Positions 33,805 through 42,569 of a DNA stretch of 64,000 nt are shown one piece after another (positions within the stretch are counted from its first letter, which is position 1; each line of letters begins with the position of its first letter). The translations under genes and the position numbers were made by a program. The stretch is from NCBI RefSeq assembly GCF_024295805.1, contig NZ_JANCLX010000023.1:55880-119879 (forward strand), in the 5' to 3' direction. A model generated the notes under the pieces. The model did no database searches. It was not told the DNA's origin and was given only the letters and a program-made list of their open reading frames with translations. The DNA comes from Streptomyces cucumeris (GTDB lineage Bacteria > Actinomycetota > Actinomycetes > Streptomycetales > Streptomycetaceae).

Positions 33805-35511
33805 ATGCCCGGACCCGCCGGTCCCCACCCCGCCCCGACCCCCGCCCACGGTCTGATCCCGGCCCCGCGGACGAGCTGGGCCACCCGGCCCGGCGGCGGG
33901 GCGGGGTACGTACTCGACGAGCACACCCGGATCGAGGCCCGTCCCGGCACCGAGCGGGTGGCCCGCTGGCTGCGCGCCACCGTCGGCGCGGCCACCGGCC
34001 TCCCGCTGGCGCCGCACCACCCCGCGGAGGGCGACGGCGGGCAGGTCGTCCTGCGCCTGGACCCCGACCTGGAGCGGCGGCTCGGCGCCGAGGGCCACCG
34101 CGTCGTGGTGGACGGCCGGGGAGCCGTCATCGAGGGCGGCAGCGAGACCGGAGTCTTCTGGGGCGCCCAGACCTTCCGTCAGCTCCTGGGCCCGGAGGTC
34201 TTCCGCCGGGCGCCCGTCGACCCCGCCCGGCGCCAGTGGCGGCTGCCCGCCCTCGGCGTCGAGGACGCGCCCCGCTTCGGCTGGCGCGGTCTGATGCTGG
34301 ACGTGGCACGGCACTTCCTGCCCAAGGACGGGGTCTTCGCCTATATCGACCTGCTCGCCGCGCACAAGCTCAACGTGCTGCATCTGCACCTCACCGACGA
34401 CCAGGGCTGGCGACTGGAGATCCGCCGCTATCCGAAGCTCACCGAGGTCGGCGGCTGGCGTCCGCGCACCAAACTGGGCCACCGCGCCTCCCCGCTGTGG
34501 GACCCGCGCCCGCACGGCGGTCACTACACCCAGGACGACATCCGCGAGATCGTGGCCTACGCCGCCGAGCGGCACATCACCGTGGTCCCCGAGATCGACA
34601 TCCCCGGGCACTCGGGCGCCGCCATCGCCGCCTATCCGGAGCTGGGCAACTCCGACGTCGTCGACACCTCCTCGCTCGGTGTGCTCACCACCTGGCGCAC
34701 CAATCCGAACGTACTCTCCCCCACCGACCACACGCTCCGGTTCTACGAGAACGTGCTGGAGGAGGTGCTCGAACTGTTTCCCGGCACCTTCGTGCACCTC
34801 GGCGGCGACGAATGCCCCAAGGACCAGTGGAAGGCGTCCCCGGCCGCCCAGGCGCGTATCCGCGACCTCGGCCTGGCGGACGAGGACGAGCTCCAGAGCT
34901 GGTTCATCCGGCACTTCGGGCTCTGGCTCCGGGAGCGCGGCCGTCGGCTGATCGGCTGGGACGAGATCCTGGAGGGCGGCACCGCGCGCAGCGGCGGACT
35001 CGCGCCCGGCGCCGCGGTGGCCTCCTGGCGCGGCTACGCGGGCGGTATCGCCGCGGCCCGCGCCGGTCACGACGTGGTCATGTGCCCCGAACAACAGGTC
35101 TACTTCGACCACCGGCAGGCGGCGGGCGACGACGAGCCGGCGCCCATCGGCTACGTCCGCACCCTGGAGGACGTCTACCGCTTCGAGCCGGTTCCCCCAC
35201 AGCTCGGCGAGGACGAGAGGGACCGGGTGCTGGGCGCCCAGGCGAATGTCTGGACCGAGGTGATGGAGGACCGCCGCCGCGTCGACTACCAGACCTTTCC
35301 CCGCCTCGCCGCCTTCGCCGAGGTCGTCTGGTCCGCCCTCCCGCAGCCGTCCGAGCGGGACTTCACGGAGTTCACCGGACGGATGACGGAGCACTACGCG
35401 CGGCTGGACGCCCTGGGCGTGAGCTACCGGCCGCCCAGCGGCCCCCACCCCTGGCAGCGGCGCCCCGGCATCCTCGGACGTCCGCTCGACGGAGCGCCCC
35501 CGATCGTGTGA
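33805..35511 (+). CDS. Beta-N-acetylhexosaminidase (GH20)
   Basis: Glycoside hydrolase family 20, 568 residues. A GH20b N-terminal domain (about 1-155) precedes the catalytic barrel with the LHLTDDQGWR segment and the Asp-Glu pair in GGDECPKDQW (about residues 334-335), used in substrate-assisted catalysis. There is no signal peptide, so it acts in the cytoplasm on N-acetylglucosamine-containing oligosaccharides brought in by the ABC importer just upstream. The binding site AAGGAC lies 10 bases before the ATG; co-transcription with the importer is likely. Confidence 0.93.
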   Translation: MPGPAGPHPAPTPAHGLIPAPRTSWATRPGGGAGYVLDEHTRIEARPGTERVARWLRATVGAATGLPLAPHHPAEGDGGQVVLRLDPDLERRLGAEGHRVVVDGRGAVIEGGSETGVFWGAQTFRQLLGPEVFRRAPVDPARRQWRLPALGVEDAPRFGWRGLMLDVARHFLPKDGVFAYIDLLAAHKLNVLHLHLTDDQGWRLEIRRYPKLTEVGGWRPRTKLGHRASPLWDPRPHGGHYTQDDIREIVAYAAERHITVVPEIDIPGHSGAAIAAYPELGNSDVVDTSSLGVLTTWRTNPNVLSPTDHTLRFYENVLEEVLELFPGTFVHLGGDECPKDQWKASPAAQARIRDLGLADEDELQSWFIRHFGLWLRERGRRLIGWDEILEGGTARSGGLAPGAAVASWRGYAGGIAAARAGHDVVMCPEQQVYFDHRQAAGDDEPAPIGYVRTLEDVYRFEPVPPQLGEDERDRVLGAQANVWTEVMEDRRRVDYQTFPRLAAFAEVVWSALPQPSERDFTEFTGRMTEHYARLDALGVSYRPPSGPHPWQRRPGILGRPLDGAPPIV

Positions 35512-35783
35512 GCCGTCCGCAAGCGGCGCACTCCGGCGCCCCGCCCCTGCCACCGTGGACCCCGCACACGCCCAAGTCGTACAAGGGTCCCTGAAACGTG
35601 GCAATCCACACCGGCCGGAGACATCGCCATAAACCCGTACCATCCCCCAGGTCAGGGACGGATCCACGGATCACGGACCCTCGTGACGGCGGACTCCGAA
35701 GATGTGCCAGAGTTGCCACGTCCGGGCTGTCAGCACGTACCGTACGGCGCAACAGCCGGGACACCGGGGAAGGGGCAGCTGGG

Positions 35784-36683
35784 TTGACCACGCACGCACC
35801 GCAGGCGGCGCACACGGTGACGTTGCCGGGCTCGCTCGATGAGGCCGTGGCGGCACTGACCGCCATGCCTGCCGCCGTGCCCGTCGCGGGCGGCACCGAT
35901 CTGATGGCCGCGGTCAACTCCGGCCTGCTGCGGCCCGCCGGACTGGTCGGCCTCGGCCGGATCAGCGAGATCCGCGGCTGGCGCTATCTGGACGGACACG
36001 CCCTGCTCGGCGCCGGACTCACCCACGCCCGGATGGGCCGCCCCGACTTCGCCGCGCTGATCCCGGCGCTGGCCGCGGCCGCGCGGGCCGCCGGACCACC
36101 GCAGATCCGCAACGCGGGCACCCTCGGCGGCAACATCGTCAGCGCCGCCCCCACCGGCGACGCGCTGCCGGTGCTGGCCGCCCTGGAGGCCACCGTCATC
36201 ATCGCCGGGCCCGAGGGCTCCCGCCGCGAGATCCCGGTGAGCCATCTGCTGGCCGGGGTCGAGATGCTGCACCCCGGTGAACTCGTCGGATTCGTCCGGG
36301 TTCCGCTGCTGCACGCCCCGCAGACCTTCCTCAAGGCCACCGGCCGCACCGGCCCCGGGCGGGCCACCGCCTCGGTCGCCGTCGTCCTCGACCCCGCCCG
36401 GCGCGGAGTGCGCTGCGCGGTCGGGGCGGTCGCGCCGATGCCGCTGCGCCCGCTGGAGGCCGAGCGCTGGGTCGCCTCGCTGATCGACTGGGACGGTGAG
36501 CGCGGCCCTCTGGACCCGCAGGTCACCACGGCCTTCGGTGAGTACGTCGCCGCCGCGTGCATCCCCGACCCGGCACCGGCGGAGGACGGTGGCGAGCAGG
36601 TCACCCTGCCGCCCGCCGCACTGCACTTGAGGCGTACGGTGGCAGCCCTGGCCCGCCGAGCACTGGGGAGGGCACTCGCGTGA
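35784..36683 (+). CDS. Molybdenum-hydroxylase FAD-binding subunit (CoxM/XdhB type)
   Basis: FAD-binding medium subunit, 299 residues. Motifs: PVAGGTDLMAAV for FAD pyrophosphate and RNAGTLGGNIVSAAPTGDALP for the isoalloxazine. It passes electrons from the Fe-S subunit to an acceptor. The TTG at 35784 follows AAGGGGC at 8 bases and starts the conserved part. It overlaps the Fe-S subunit gene by GTGA, and all three subunits form one operon, about 270 bases after the hexosaminidase gene. Confidence 0.87.
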   Translation: MTTHAPQAAHTVTLPGSLDEAVAALTAMPAAVPVAGGTDLMAAVNSGLLRPAGLVGLGRISEIRGWRYLDGHALLGAGLTHARMGRPDFAALIPALAAAARAAGPPQIRNAGTLGGNIVSAAPTGDALPVLAALEATVIIAGPEGSRREIPVSHLLAGVEMLHPGELVGFVRVPLLHAPQTFLKATGRTGPGRATASVAVVLDPARRGVRCAVGAVAPMPLRPLEAERWVASLIDWDGERGPLDPQVTTAFGEYVAAACIPDPAPAEDGGEQVTLPPAALHLRRTVAALARRALGRALA

Positions 36684-38833
36684 GTGACGAACAGCAGCCG
36701 CACCGGCCGGAACCGGGGAGCGGCTGGCAGCCGATGCCGCACGGCTCCGACTGGGACGCCGACTCGACGGCGTTCGTGCAGCTTCCGCCCGACTACGCCT
36801 TCCCGGACCCGGCCGACCCCTCCGGCGGCTGGGACCCGCTCGCCGCGCCCGGCACGGGCTACACCCCGCCGCCGCTGCCCGGCGGCCATGGCGGACACGA
36901 CGGCCACGGCGCGCCCTCGCAGGGCGACCAGTGGCAGCCCGCGCCCGGCCACGGCCCCGGCGGCCACGACCCGGGCGCCACCGGGCAGTGGACGATGCCC
37001 GCCGACGTCCGCGCCGACACCGACGGCTACGGCTACGGCGGCCACCCCGCCCCGTACGGCACCCACCACGCGAACCAGTGGCCGGCCCCCGCCGAGGACC
37101 CGCACACCCCGCAGACCGGTCACTGGCCGGTGCAGGGCGCGGAGCCGGTGGACGACTGGCCGGTGCCCGCCTCCTCCGACGACGGCACCGGCGCGCCGGT
37201 GCACACCAGCCAGTGGACGATCCCGGTCGCGGGCGACGAGGTGGACGAGACCGGTGAGTACCGGGTCGACGACCACCCCGGCCCGGCCGCCCCGCCGTAC
37301 GGCGGCGCCCCGGGCGGTCCCCGCGATCAGCAGACCACCGCCGAGTGGCGGATGCCGTTCGCCGACGCCGGGCCCGGACCGCGGCCGGACCACCGGACCG
37401 GCCAGTGGCCCTCCCCGGCTGCCACCGAGAGCACCGGGCACACCGAGAACACCGACGAGTCCGGCGAGTACGCGGCCGAGGGCCGTGCCGCGGCCGCGCC
37501 GCGCCCGGCCCCCGCCCGCCGTCCGCTGCGGATGCCCGGCACCGGGGACCGCGTGGCGGACGACACCGCGGCCGACCAGGCCGCCGAGCGGACCTGGCAC
37601 GGCTCCGCCGGGGACTCCGGCGAGTTCCCGGCCGGGGGCGCCCACACCGGTCTGCGCACCCCGCCCCACGGCAGCCCCGTGCCCGGCGCACCGGTCGACG
37701 ACTGGCCCGTGCCCGGTGACTCCGGCGCGTACCCGGCGGCCCCCGAGCACGGCGGCCGCAGCACCCCGCCGCACGGCAGCCCGGCCCCCGGCCTTCCGCA
37801 GCAGCGCGGCCGGCAGGGCGAGTTCACCGGGGAGACGCACGCCAGGGACAGCCACGGCCGGGACGCCCTCGGCCACGCCCCGCACCCGGCCCCCGAGGAC
37901 GGGACCGAGGCTCCCGCCGGTGACGCCGCCCCGCACCCCGGGACCGGGGCCGACGGCGCCGGGGACCAGGAACAGGGCGCGGCCGGGGACGAGTTCACCG
38001 AGGCCCAGGAGGCGCCCGGGACGGCCGCGTCCGACGAGGACCCGGCCGACACCCCGGCGGACGCCCCCGAGGCCGCTGACGCCCCCGCCGAGCCCCTTCC
38101 GGCCGGCGCCCCGTCCGACCCGGAGTCCGGTGACCCGGAGCGGGACGCCCCGGGGTCGGACGCGGACGACACCGCCGCGGCGGCGGACGGCGAGCCGGAC
38201 CCGCTCCACAGCGAGCACCCGCAGGCGTCGTACGTCCTCCACGTCAACGGCGCGGACCGCCCGGTGACCGACTCCTGGATCGGTGAGTCCCTGCTCTACG
38301 TGCTGCGCGAGCGGCTCGGCCTCGCCGGGGCCAAGGACGGCTGCTCCCAGGGCGAGTGCGGGGCCTGCTCGGTTCAGGTGGACGGCCGTCTGGTCGCCTC
38401 CTGCCTGGTGCCCGCCGCCACCGCCGCGGGCTCCGAGGTCCGCACCGTCGAGGGGCTGTCCGTGGACGGTCGGCCCTCCGACGTCCAGCGCGCCCTGGCC
38501 GAATGCGGCGCCGTGCAGTGCGGGTTCTGCGTACCCGGTCTCGCGATGACCGTGCACGACCTGCTGGAGGGCAACCACGCCCCCACCGACCAGGAGACCC
38601 GCCAGGCCATCTGCGGCAACCTCTGCCGCTGCTCCGGCTACCGCCCGGTCGTCGACGCCGTGCGCGAGGTCGTCGCCGCCCGCGAGGCGGCCGACGAGGC
38701 CGCGGCCGAGGACGCCGGGGACGGGGCCACCGCCCAGGACGGGGCCCGCATCCCGCACCAGTCCGGTCCGCACGGGCCCGGCGGCGACGGCAGCGCGAAC
38801 GGAACCGGCAGCGGCAGCGGAAGGGCATCATGA
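36680..38833 (+). CDS. 2Fe-2S subunit of molybdenum hydroxylase with giant disordered N terminus
   Basis: A 717-residue protein in which only residues from about 517 onward are a normal Fe-S subunit: the plant-type cluster motif (KDGCSQGECGACSVQV) and the second cluster motif (QCGFCVPG and NLCRCSGYRPV). The first 515 or so residues are rich in Pro, Gly, Asp, Thr and His, with recurring Trp-centred units such as TGQWTMPAD, TSQWTIPVA, TAEWRMPFAD, TGQWPSPA and DDWPVP; they should be disordered. Normal family length is 150-200 residues. The GTG start overlaps the FAD-subunit stop, so the long form is the translated one. The extension may bind partners or the envelope; that is speculation. Confidence 0.85.
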   Translation: MSDEQQPHRPEPGSGWQPMPHGSDWDADSTAFVQLPPDYAFPDPADPSGGWDPLAAPGTGYTPPPLPGGHGGHDGHGAPSQGDQWQPAPGHGPGGHDPGATGQWTMPADVRADTDGYGYGGHPAPYGTHHANQWPAPAEDPHTPQTGHWPVQGAEPVDDWPVPASSDDGTGAPVHTSQWTIPVAGDEVDETGEYRVDDHPGPAAPPYGGAPGGPRDQQTTAEWRMPFADAGPGPRPDHRTGQWPSPAATESTGHTENTDESGEYAAEGRAAAAPRPAPARRPLRMPGTGDRVADDTAADQAAERTWHGSAGDSGEFPAGGAHTGLRTPPHGSPVPGAPVDDWPVPGDSGAYPAAPEHGGRSTPPHGSPAPGLPQQRGRQGEFTGETHARDSHGRDALGHAPHPAPEDGTEAPAGDAAPHPGTGADGAGDQEQGAAGDEFTEAQEAPGTAASDEDPADTPADAPEAADAPAEPLPAGAPSDPESGDPERDAPGSDADDTAAAADGEPDPLHSEHPQASYVLHVNGADRPVTDSWIGESLLYVLRERLGLAGAKDGCSQGECGACSVQVDGRLVASCLVPAATAAGSEVRTVEGLSVDGRPSDVQRALAECGAVQCGFCVPGLAMTVHDLLEGNHAPTDQETRQAICGNLCRCSGYRPVVDAVREVVAAREAADEAAAEDAGDGATAQDGARIPHQSGPHGPGGDGSANGTGSGSGRAS

Positions 38834-41154
38834 CCGGAATCGCGGACGGCGCCGGAGCCGTCACCGCAACCCCCGCCGCCGGTACCCCCGTCCAGCCCCC
38901 GCCGCCCTCCATGGGCCTGGGGATCTCGCTGCCCGCGCATGACGCGGTGGCCAAGACCTCGGGCACCTTCCCGTACGCGGCCGACCTGTGGGCCGAGGGG
39001 CTGCTGTGGGCCGCCGTGCTGCGCTCACCGCATCCGCACGCCCGCATCGTCTCCATCGACACCGCCCAGGCCGCCCGGATGCCCGGTGTCCACGCGGTGG
39101 TCACCCACACCGACGTGCCCGGTGACGCCGCCCACGGCCGCCGGGTCGCCGACCGTCCGGTCTTCGCCAAGGACGTCGTCCGCCACCACGGCGAGCCGAT
39201 CGCCGCCGTCGCCGCCGACCACCCCGACACCGCCCGGCTCGCCGCCGCCGCCATCGCCGTCGAGTACGAGGTGCTGGACCCGGTCACCGATCCCGAGCAG
39301 GCGTTCGCCGCCGAACCGCTGCACCCCGACGGCAATCTGGTCCGCCACATCCCGCTGAGCTTCGGCGACCCCGATGTCGTCGGCGAGGTGATCGTGGAGG
39401 GCCTGTACCGGATCGGCCGCCAGGACCCGGCCCCCATCGGCGCCGAGGCGGGCCTCGCCGTACCGCGCCCCGACGGCGGTGTGGAGATCTACACCGCCTC
39501 CACCGATCCGCACGCCGACCGCGACCTGGCCGCCGCCTGCTTCGGCCTTGAGCCCGAGCGCGTCAAGGTCGTCGTCACCGGGGTGCCCGGTGCGATGGGC
39601 GAGCGCGAGGACCCCGGGATGCAACTGCCGCTCGGGCTGCTCGCGCTGCGCACCGGCCACCCCGTCAAACTCGCCGCCACCCGCGAGGAGTCCTTCCTCG
39701 GCCACCCCCACCGCCACCCCACCCTGCTGCGCTACCGCCACCACGCGGACGCCGAGGGCAGGCTGGTGAAGATCGAGGCCCAGATCCTGCTGGACGCGGG
39801 CGCCTACGCGGACTCCTCCGCCGATTCGCTCGCCGCCGCCGTCTCCTTCGCCTGCGGCCCCTACGTCGTCCCGCACGCCTTCATCGAGGGCTGGGCGGTG
39901 CGCACCAACAACCCGCCCTCCGGCCATGTCCGCGGCGAGGGCGCCATGCAGGTGTGCGCCGCGTACGAGGGCCAGATGGACAAGCTGGCCGCCAAGCTGG
40001 GCATCGACCCCGCCGAGCTCCGCCTGCGCAACGCCATGACCACCGGCGATCTGCTGCCGACCGGACAGACCGTCACCTGTCCGGCTCCGGTCGCCGAACT
40101 GCTGGAGGCCGTGCGGGAGGCCCCGCTGCCGCCGCTCCCCGCGGACGAACCCGAGGAGGAGTGGCTGCTGCCCGGCGGCGCCGAGGGCGCGGGCGACCCG
40201 TCCGCCGTCCGCCGCGGTGTCGGCTACGCGCTGGGCATGGTCCATATGCTCGGCGCCGAGGGCACCGACGAGGTCTCCACCGCCACCGTCAAGGTCACCG
40301 GTCCCGTCGCCACCGTCATCTGCGCGGCCGTCGAGACCGGCCAGGGCTTCACCACCCTGGCCCGTCAGATCGTGCAGGACGTCCTCGGTATCGAGGAGGT
40401 CCACGTGGCCCCCGTCGACACCGACCAACCCCCGGCCGGACCCGCCTCGCGCGGCCGTCACACCTGGGTCTCGGGCGGTGCCGTCGAACGCGCCGCCAAG
40501 ATGGTCCGCACCCAGCTCCTCCAGCCGCTGGCCCATAAGTTCGGCATGTCCACCGAGCTGCTGACCATCGCCGACGGCAAGATCACCTCCTATGACGGGG
40601 TGCTCAGCACCACCGTCGAGGAGGCCCTGGAGGGCAAGGAGCTCTGGGCCACCGCCCAGTGCCGCCCCCATCCAACCGAACCCCTGGACGAGACGGGCCA
40701 GGGCGACGCCTTCGTCGGCCTCGCCTACTGCGCGGTGCGCTGCGTCGTCGACGTGGACATCGAGATCGGCGCCGTCCGCGTCGTCGACATGACCGTCGCC
40801 CAGGACGTCGGCCGGGTGCTCAACCCCCGTCAGCTCCGCGCCCGGATCGAGTCCGGGATCACCTTCGGCATCGGCACGGCCCTCACCGAGAACCTCCGCA
40901 CCTCCCGGGGTGTGGTCCGGCACCCGGACCTCACCGGCTACGCCCTGCCGACCGCCCTGGACGTCCCGGAGATCCGGATCGTCAAACTGGTCGAGGAGCG
41001 CGATGTGGTGGCCCCCTTCGGGGCCAAGGCCGCCAGCGCGATCCCCATCGTCACCTCCCCGGCCGCCGTCGCCGCCGCCGTCCGCGCCGCCACCGGCCGC
41101 CCGGTCAACCGGCTGCCCATCCGCCCGCAGTCCGCGGTGGTCAACCGGGGCTGA
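38830..41154 (+). CDS. Molybdopterin-binding subunit of molybdenum hydroxylase, with atypical active-site motifs
   Basis: Large subunit of the xanthine dehydrogenase/CO dehydrogenase family, 774 residues. The overall fold is recognisable (KTSGTFPYAADL, RHHGEPIAAVAAD, DAGAYADSS, RLRNAM, VDVDIEIGAVRV). Key motifs deviate: the GGFGGK-type cofactor loop reads GAMGER (about 254-259), RGFGxPQ reads RGEGAMQ, and AKGxGExP with the catalytic Glu reads GAKAASAIP (about 731-739). It may use a different chemistry or have lost hydroxylase activity. It overlaps the 2Fe-2S gene by ATGA. Confidence 0.85.
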   Translation: MTGIADGAGAVTATPAAGTPVQPPPPSMGLGISLPAHDAVAKTSGTFPYAADLWAEGLLWAAVLRSPHPHARIVSIDTAQAARMPGVHAVVTHTDVPGDAAHGRRVADRPVFAKDVVRHHGEPIAAVAADHPDTARLAAAAIAVEYEVLDPVTDPEQAFAAEPLHPDGNLVRHIPLSFGDPDVVGEVIVEGLYRIGRQDPAPIGAEAGLAVPRPDGGVEIYTASTDPHADRDLAAACFGLEPERVKVVVTGVPGAMGEREDPGMQLPLGLLALRTGHPVKLAATREESFLGHPHRHPTLLRYRHHADAEGRLVKIEAQILLDAGAYADSSADSLAAAVSFACGPYVVPHAFIEGWAVRTNNPPSGHVRGEGAMQVCAAYEGQMDKLAAKLGIDPAELRLRNAMTTGDLLPTGQTVTCPAPVAELLEAVREAPLPPLPADEPEEEWLLPGGAEGAGDPSAVRRGVGYALGMVHMLGAEGTDEVSTATVKVTGPVATVICAAVETGQGFTTLARQIVQDVLGIEEVHVAPVDTDQPPAGPASRGRHTWVSGGAVERAAKMVRTQLLQPLAHKFGMSTELLTIADGKITSYDGVLSTTVEEALEGKELWATAQCRPHPTEPLDETGQGDAFVGLAYCAVRCVVDVDIEIGAVRVVDMTVAQDVGRVLNPRQLRARIESGITFGIGTALTENLRTSRGVVRHPDLTGYALPTALDVPEIRIVKLVEERDVVAPFGAKAASAIPIVTSPAAVAAAVRAATGRPVNRLPIRPQSAVVNRG

Positions 41155-41250
41155 CGCCGCCTCAGGGCACGAAGAGGGGGCCGGCGGATACCGGGTGACG
41201 TGGCGGCGCTGTGTGCTACCGCCGGCTTCGCCGTGTGGCCGGTGACAGGG

Positions 41251-41985
41251 TCATCGGGTACTGCCGAGAAGCGCTGAATAGGCGCCCTCCGCTGCCCGCC
41301 CGGCAACAGTGCCGGGTGGTGTGTGCGAGAAGAAGGTGTCGGTCGTGCCGGTGTGGAGTATGGACCCCTTGTTCAGAACGGTGACGTGATCGGCGTCCTC
41401 AGCCAGATCTGCGACATCGTGGGTGGACATCAGCACGCGGATATCAGGGGTGAGCGTATTGAGGAGATCGCGGAACACACGCCGTTGATGGGGATCCATG
41501 CCGGCGGTCGGCTCATCGAGAAGCAGAATCCGAGCACCGTGCACGAGGGACGCGGCGACGCCGACGCGGCGAAGCTGCCCTCCTGAGAGGCGGGAGGTCC
41601 TGGTCTGGGCCTCTCCGGCGAGTTCAACACGGGCCAGCGAACGACGGGCCTCCCGCCATGCGTCAGCACGGCTCATGCCTTTCAACCACCCCACGTACGC
41701 GACATATTCACGTGCGGTCAGAGAGGGCATGGGCGTAATGGTCTGCGGCATCCACGCGACTGCGCTGCGATACGTCTTCGTCAGGGACGGAACCCCGTCC
41801 AGGCGCACAGAACCCTTACTGGGGCGGGTGACTCCGGCCGCTAGTCTGAGAAGGGTCGACTTTCCCGCGCCATTTGGTCCCAGGAGGATGGTCAGTCCGG
41901 CGGGGAGTTGGTAGTCGAAATCCTTCAGAATCGGTGCTTGCCAACGTCGATATGCATAGGTGCAGGAGTCCAGCTCCAAGGTCAT
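41251..41985 (-). CDS. ABC transporter ATP-binding protein
   Basis: A 244-residue ATPase with Walker A (GPNGAGKST), signature LSGGQLRRVG, Walker B (ILLLDEPTAGMD) and the H-loop in MSTHDVADLAED. GAGGAAA lies 7 bases before the ATG. It is the last gene of a leftward cassette, overlapping the preceding membrane gene by ATGA. Partners are two membrane proteins encoded upstream. The family includes exporters and lantibiotic-type immunity pumps; the substrate here is unknown. Confidence 0.9.
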   Translation of the reverse strand: MTLELDSCTYAYRRWQAPILKDFDYQLPAGLTILLGPNGAGKSTLLRLAAGVTRPSKGSVRLDGVPSLTKTYRSAVAWMPQTITPMPSLTAREYVAYVGWLKGMSRADAWREARRSLARVELAGEAQTRTSRLSGGQLRRVGVAASLVHGARILLLDEPTAGMDPHQRRVFRDLLNTLTPDIRVLMSTHDVADLAEDADHVTVLNKGSILHTGTTDTFFSHTPPGTVAGRAAEGAYSALLGSTR

Positions 41986-42569
41986 GCCAGTTTCCTCGAT
42001 GTGTGGAGTTGGGCAATCAGGCCGATGGTGAACATCACGCCCGAGCCGAGCGCGGCATGAACCGCGTCCACGGGCTCGGGAATGATGGTCCAGGGGCGAG
42101 GGTCGTTGGGCGTGCGAAAGCCTACGAAAAGCACAGCCATGATCCATGCGAACGGAGCCATCACCGCAGGTGGGCCTGCCCATCTGCGTGCGACCAGCAT
42201 GAGACCGGTAAGAAACACGGTGTTGCGTCCGATGGCGAGAGGCTCGGGAGAGGTCGTAAGAACTGCCGAGGCGAGGCTCAGGGCCATGGCCGCTGTCACG
42301 AAGGTGACCGTCAACCCTATGTCCAGCAGGGTCACACGACGTTGTGCGGCATGCTCCGGCGCCTCCAGCCTGGACTCAAGGCACATCATGAGGCCGGAAG
42401 CCAGGCACACCGGAATGAAGAGGGAGGCCCTGACCTGGACAGCGCCTCCGGAGGAGAATGCCGGGAGGAAGGTGGTGAGATTGTGGAGCATCGCCACCAG
42501 AACGGCGAATGCGGCCAGTGTCGGAGGAAGGACCCAATGGACCCGGCGTGCTTTGACCCACCATCTCAT
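41982..42569 (-). CDS. Six-helix membrane protein of the ABC cassette
   Basis: A 195-residue integral membrane protein with about six helices (for example TLAAFAVLVAMLHNL, LLDIGLTVTFVTAAMALSL, VMFTIGLIAQL). No motif identifies its role beyond that of an ABC permease component. ATGA overlaps at both ends couple it to the larger permease before it and the ATPase after it. GC content is lower than in the core genes. Confidence 0.8.
   Translation of the reverse strand: MRWWVKARRVHWVLPPTLAAFAVLVAMLHNLTTFLPAFSSGGAVQVRASLFIPVCLASGLMMCLESRLEAPEHAAQRRVTLLDIGLTVTFVTAAMALSLASAVLTTSPEPLAIGRNTVFLTGLMLVARRWAGPPAVMAPFAWIMAVLFVGFRTPNDPRPWTIIPEPVDAVHAALGSGVMFTIGLIAQLHTSRKLA

Noticed and set aside
39025..40923. 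Leftward ORF of 632 codons
   Set aside because: Antisense shadow of the molybdopterin-subunit gene; Gly/Asp/Val-rich with no domains.
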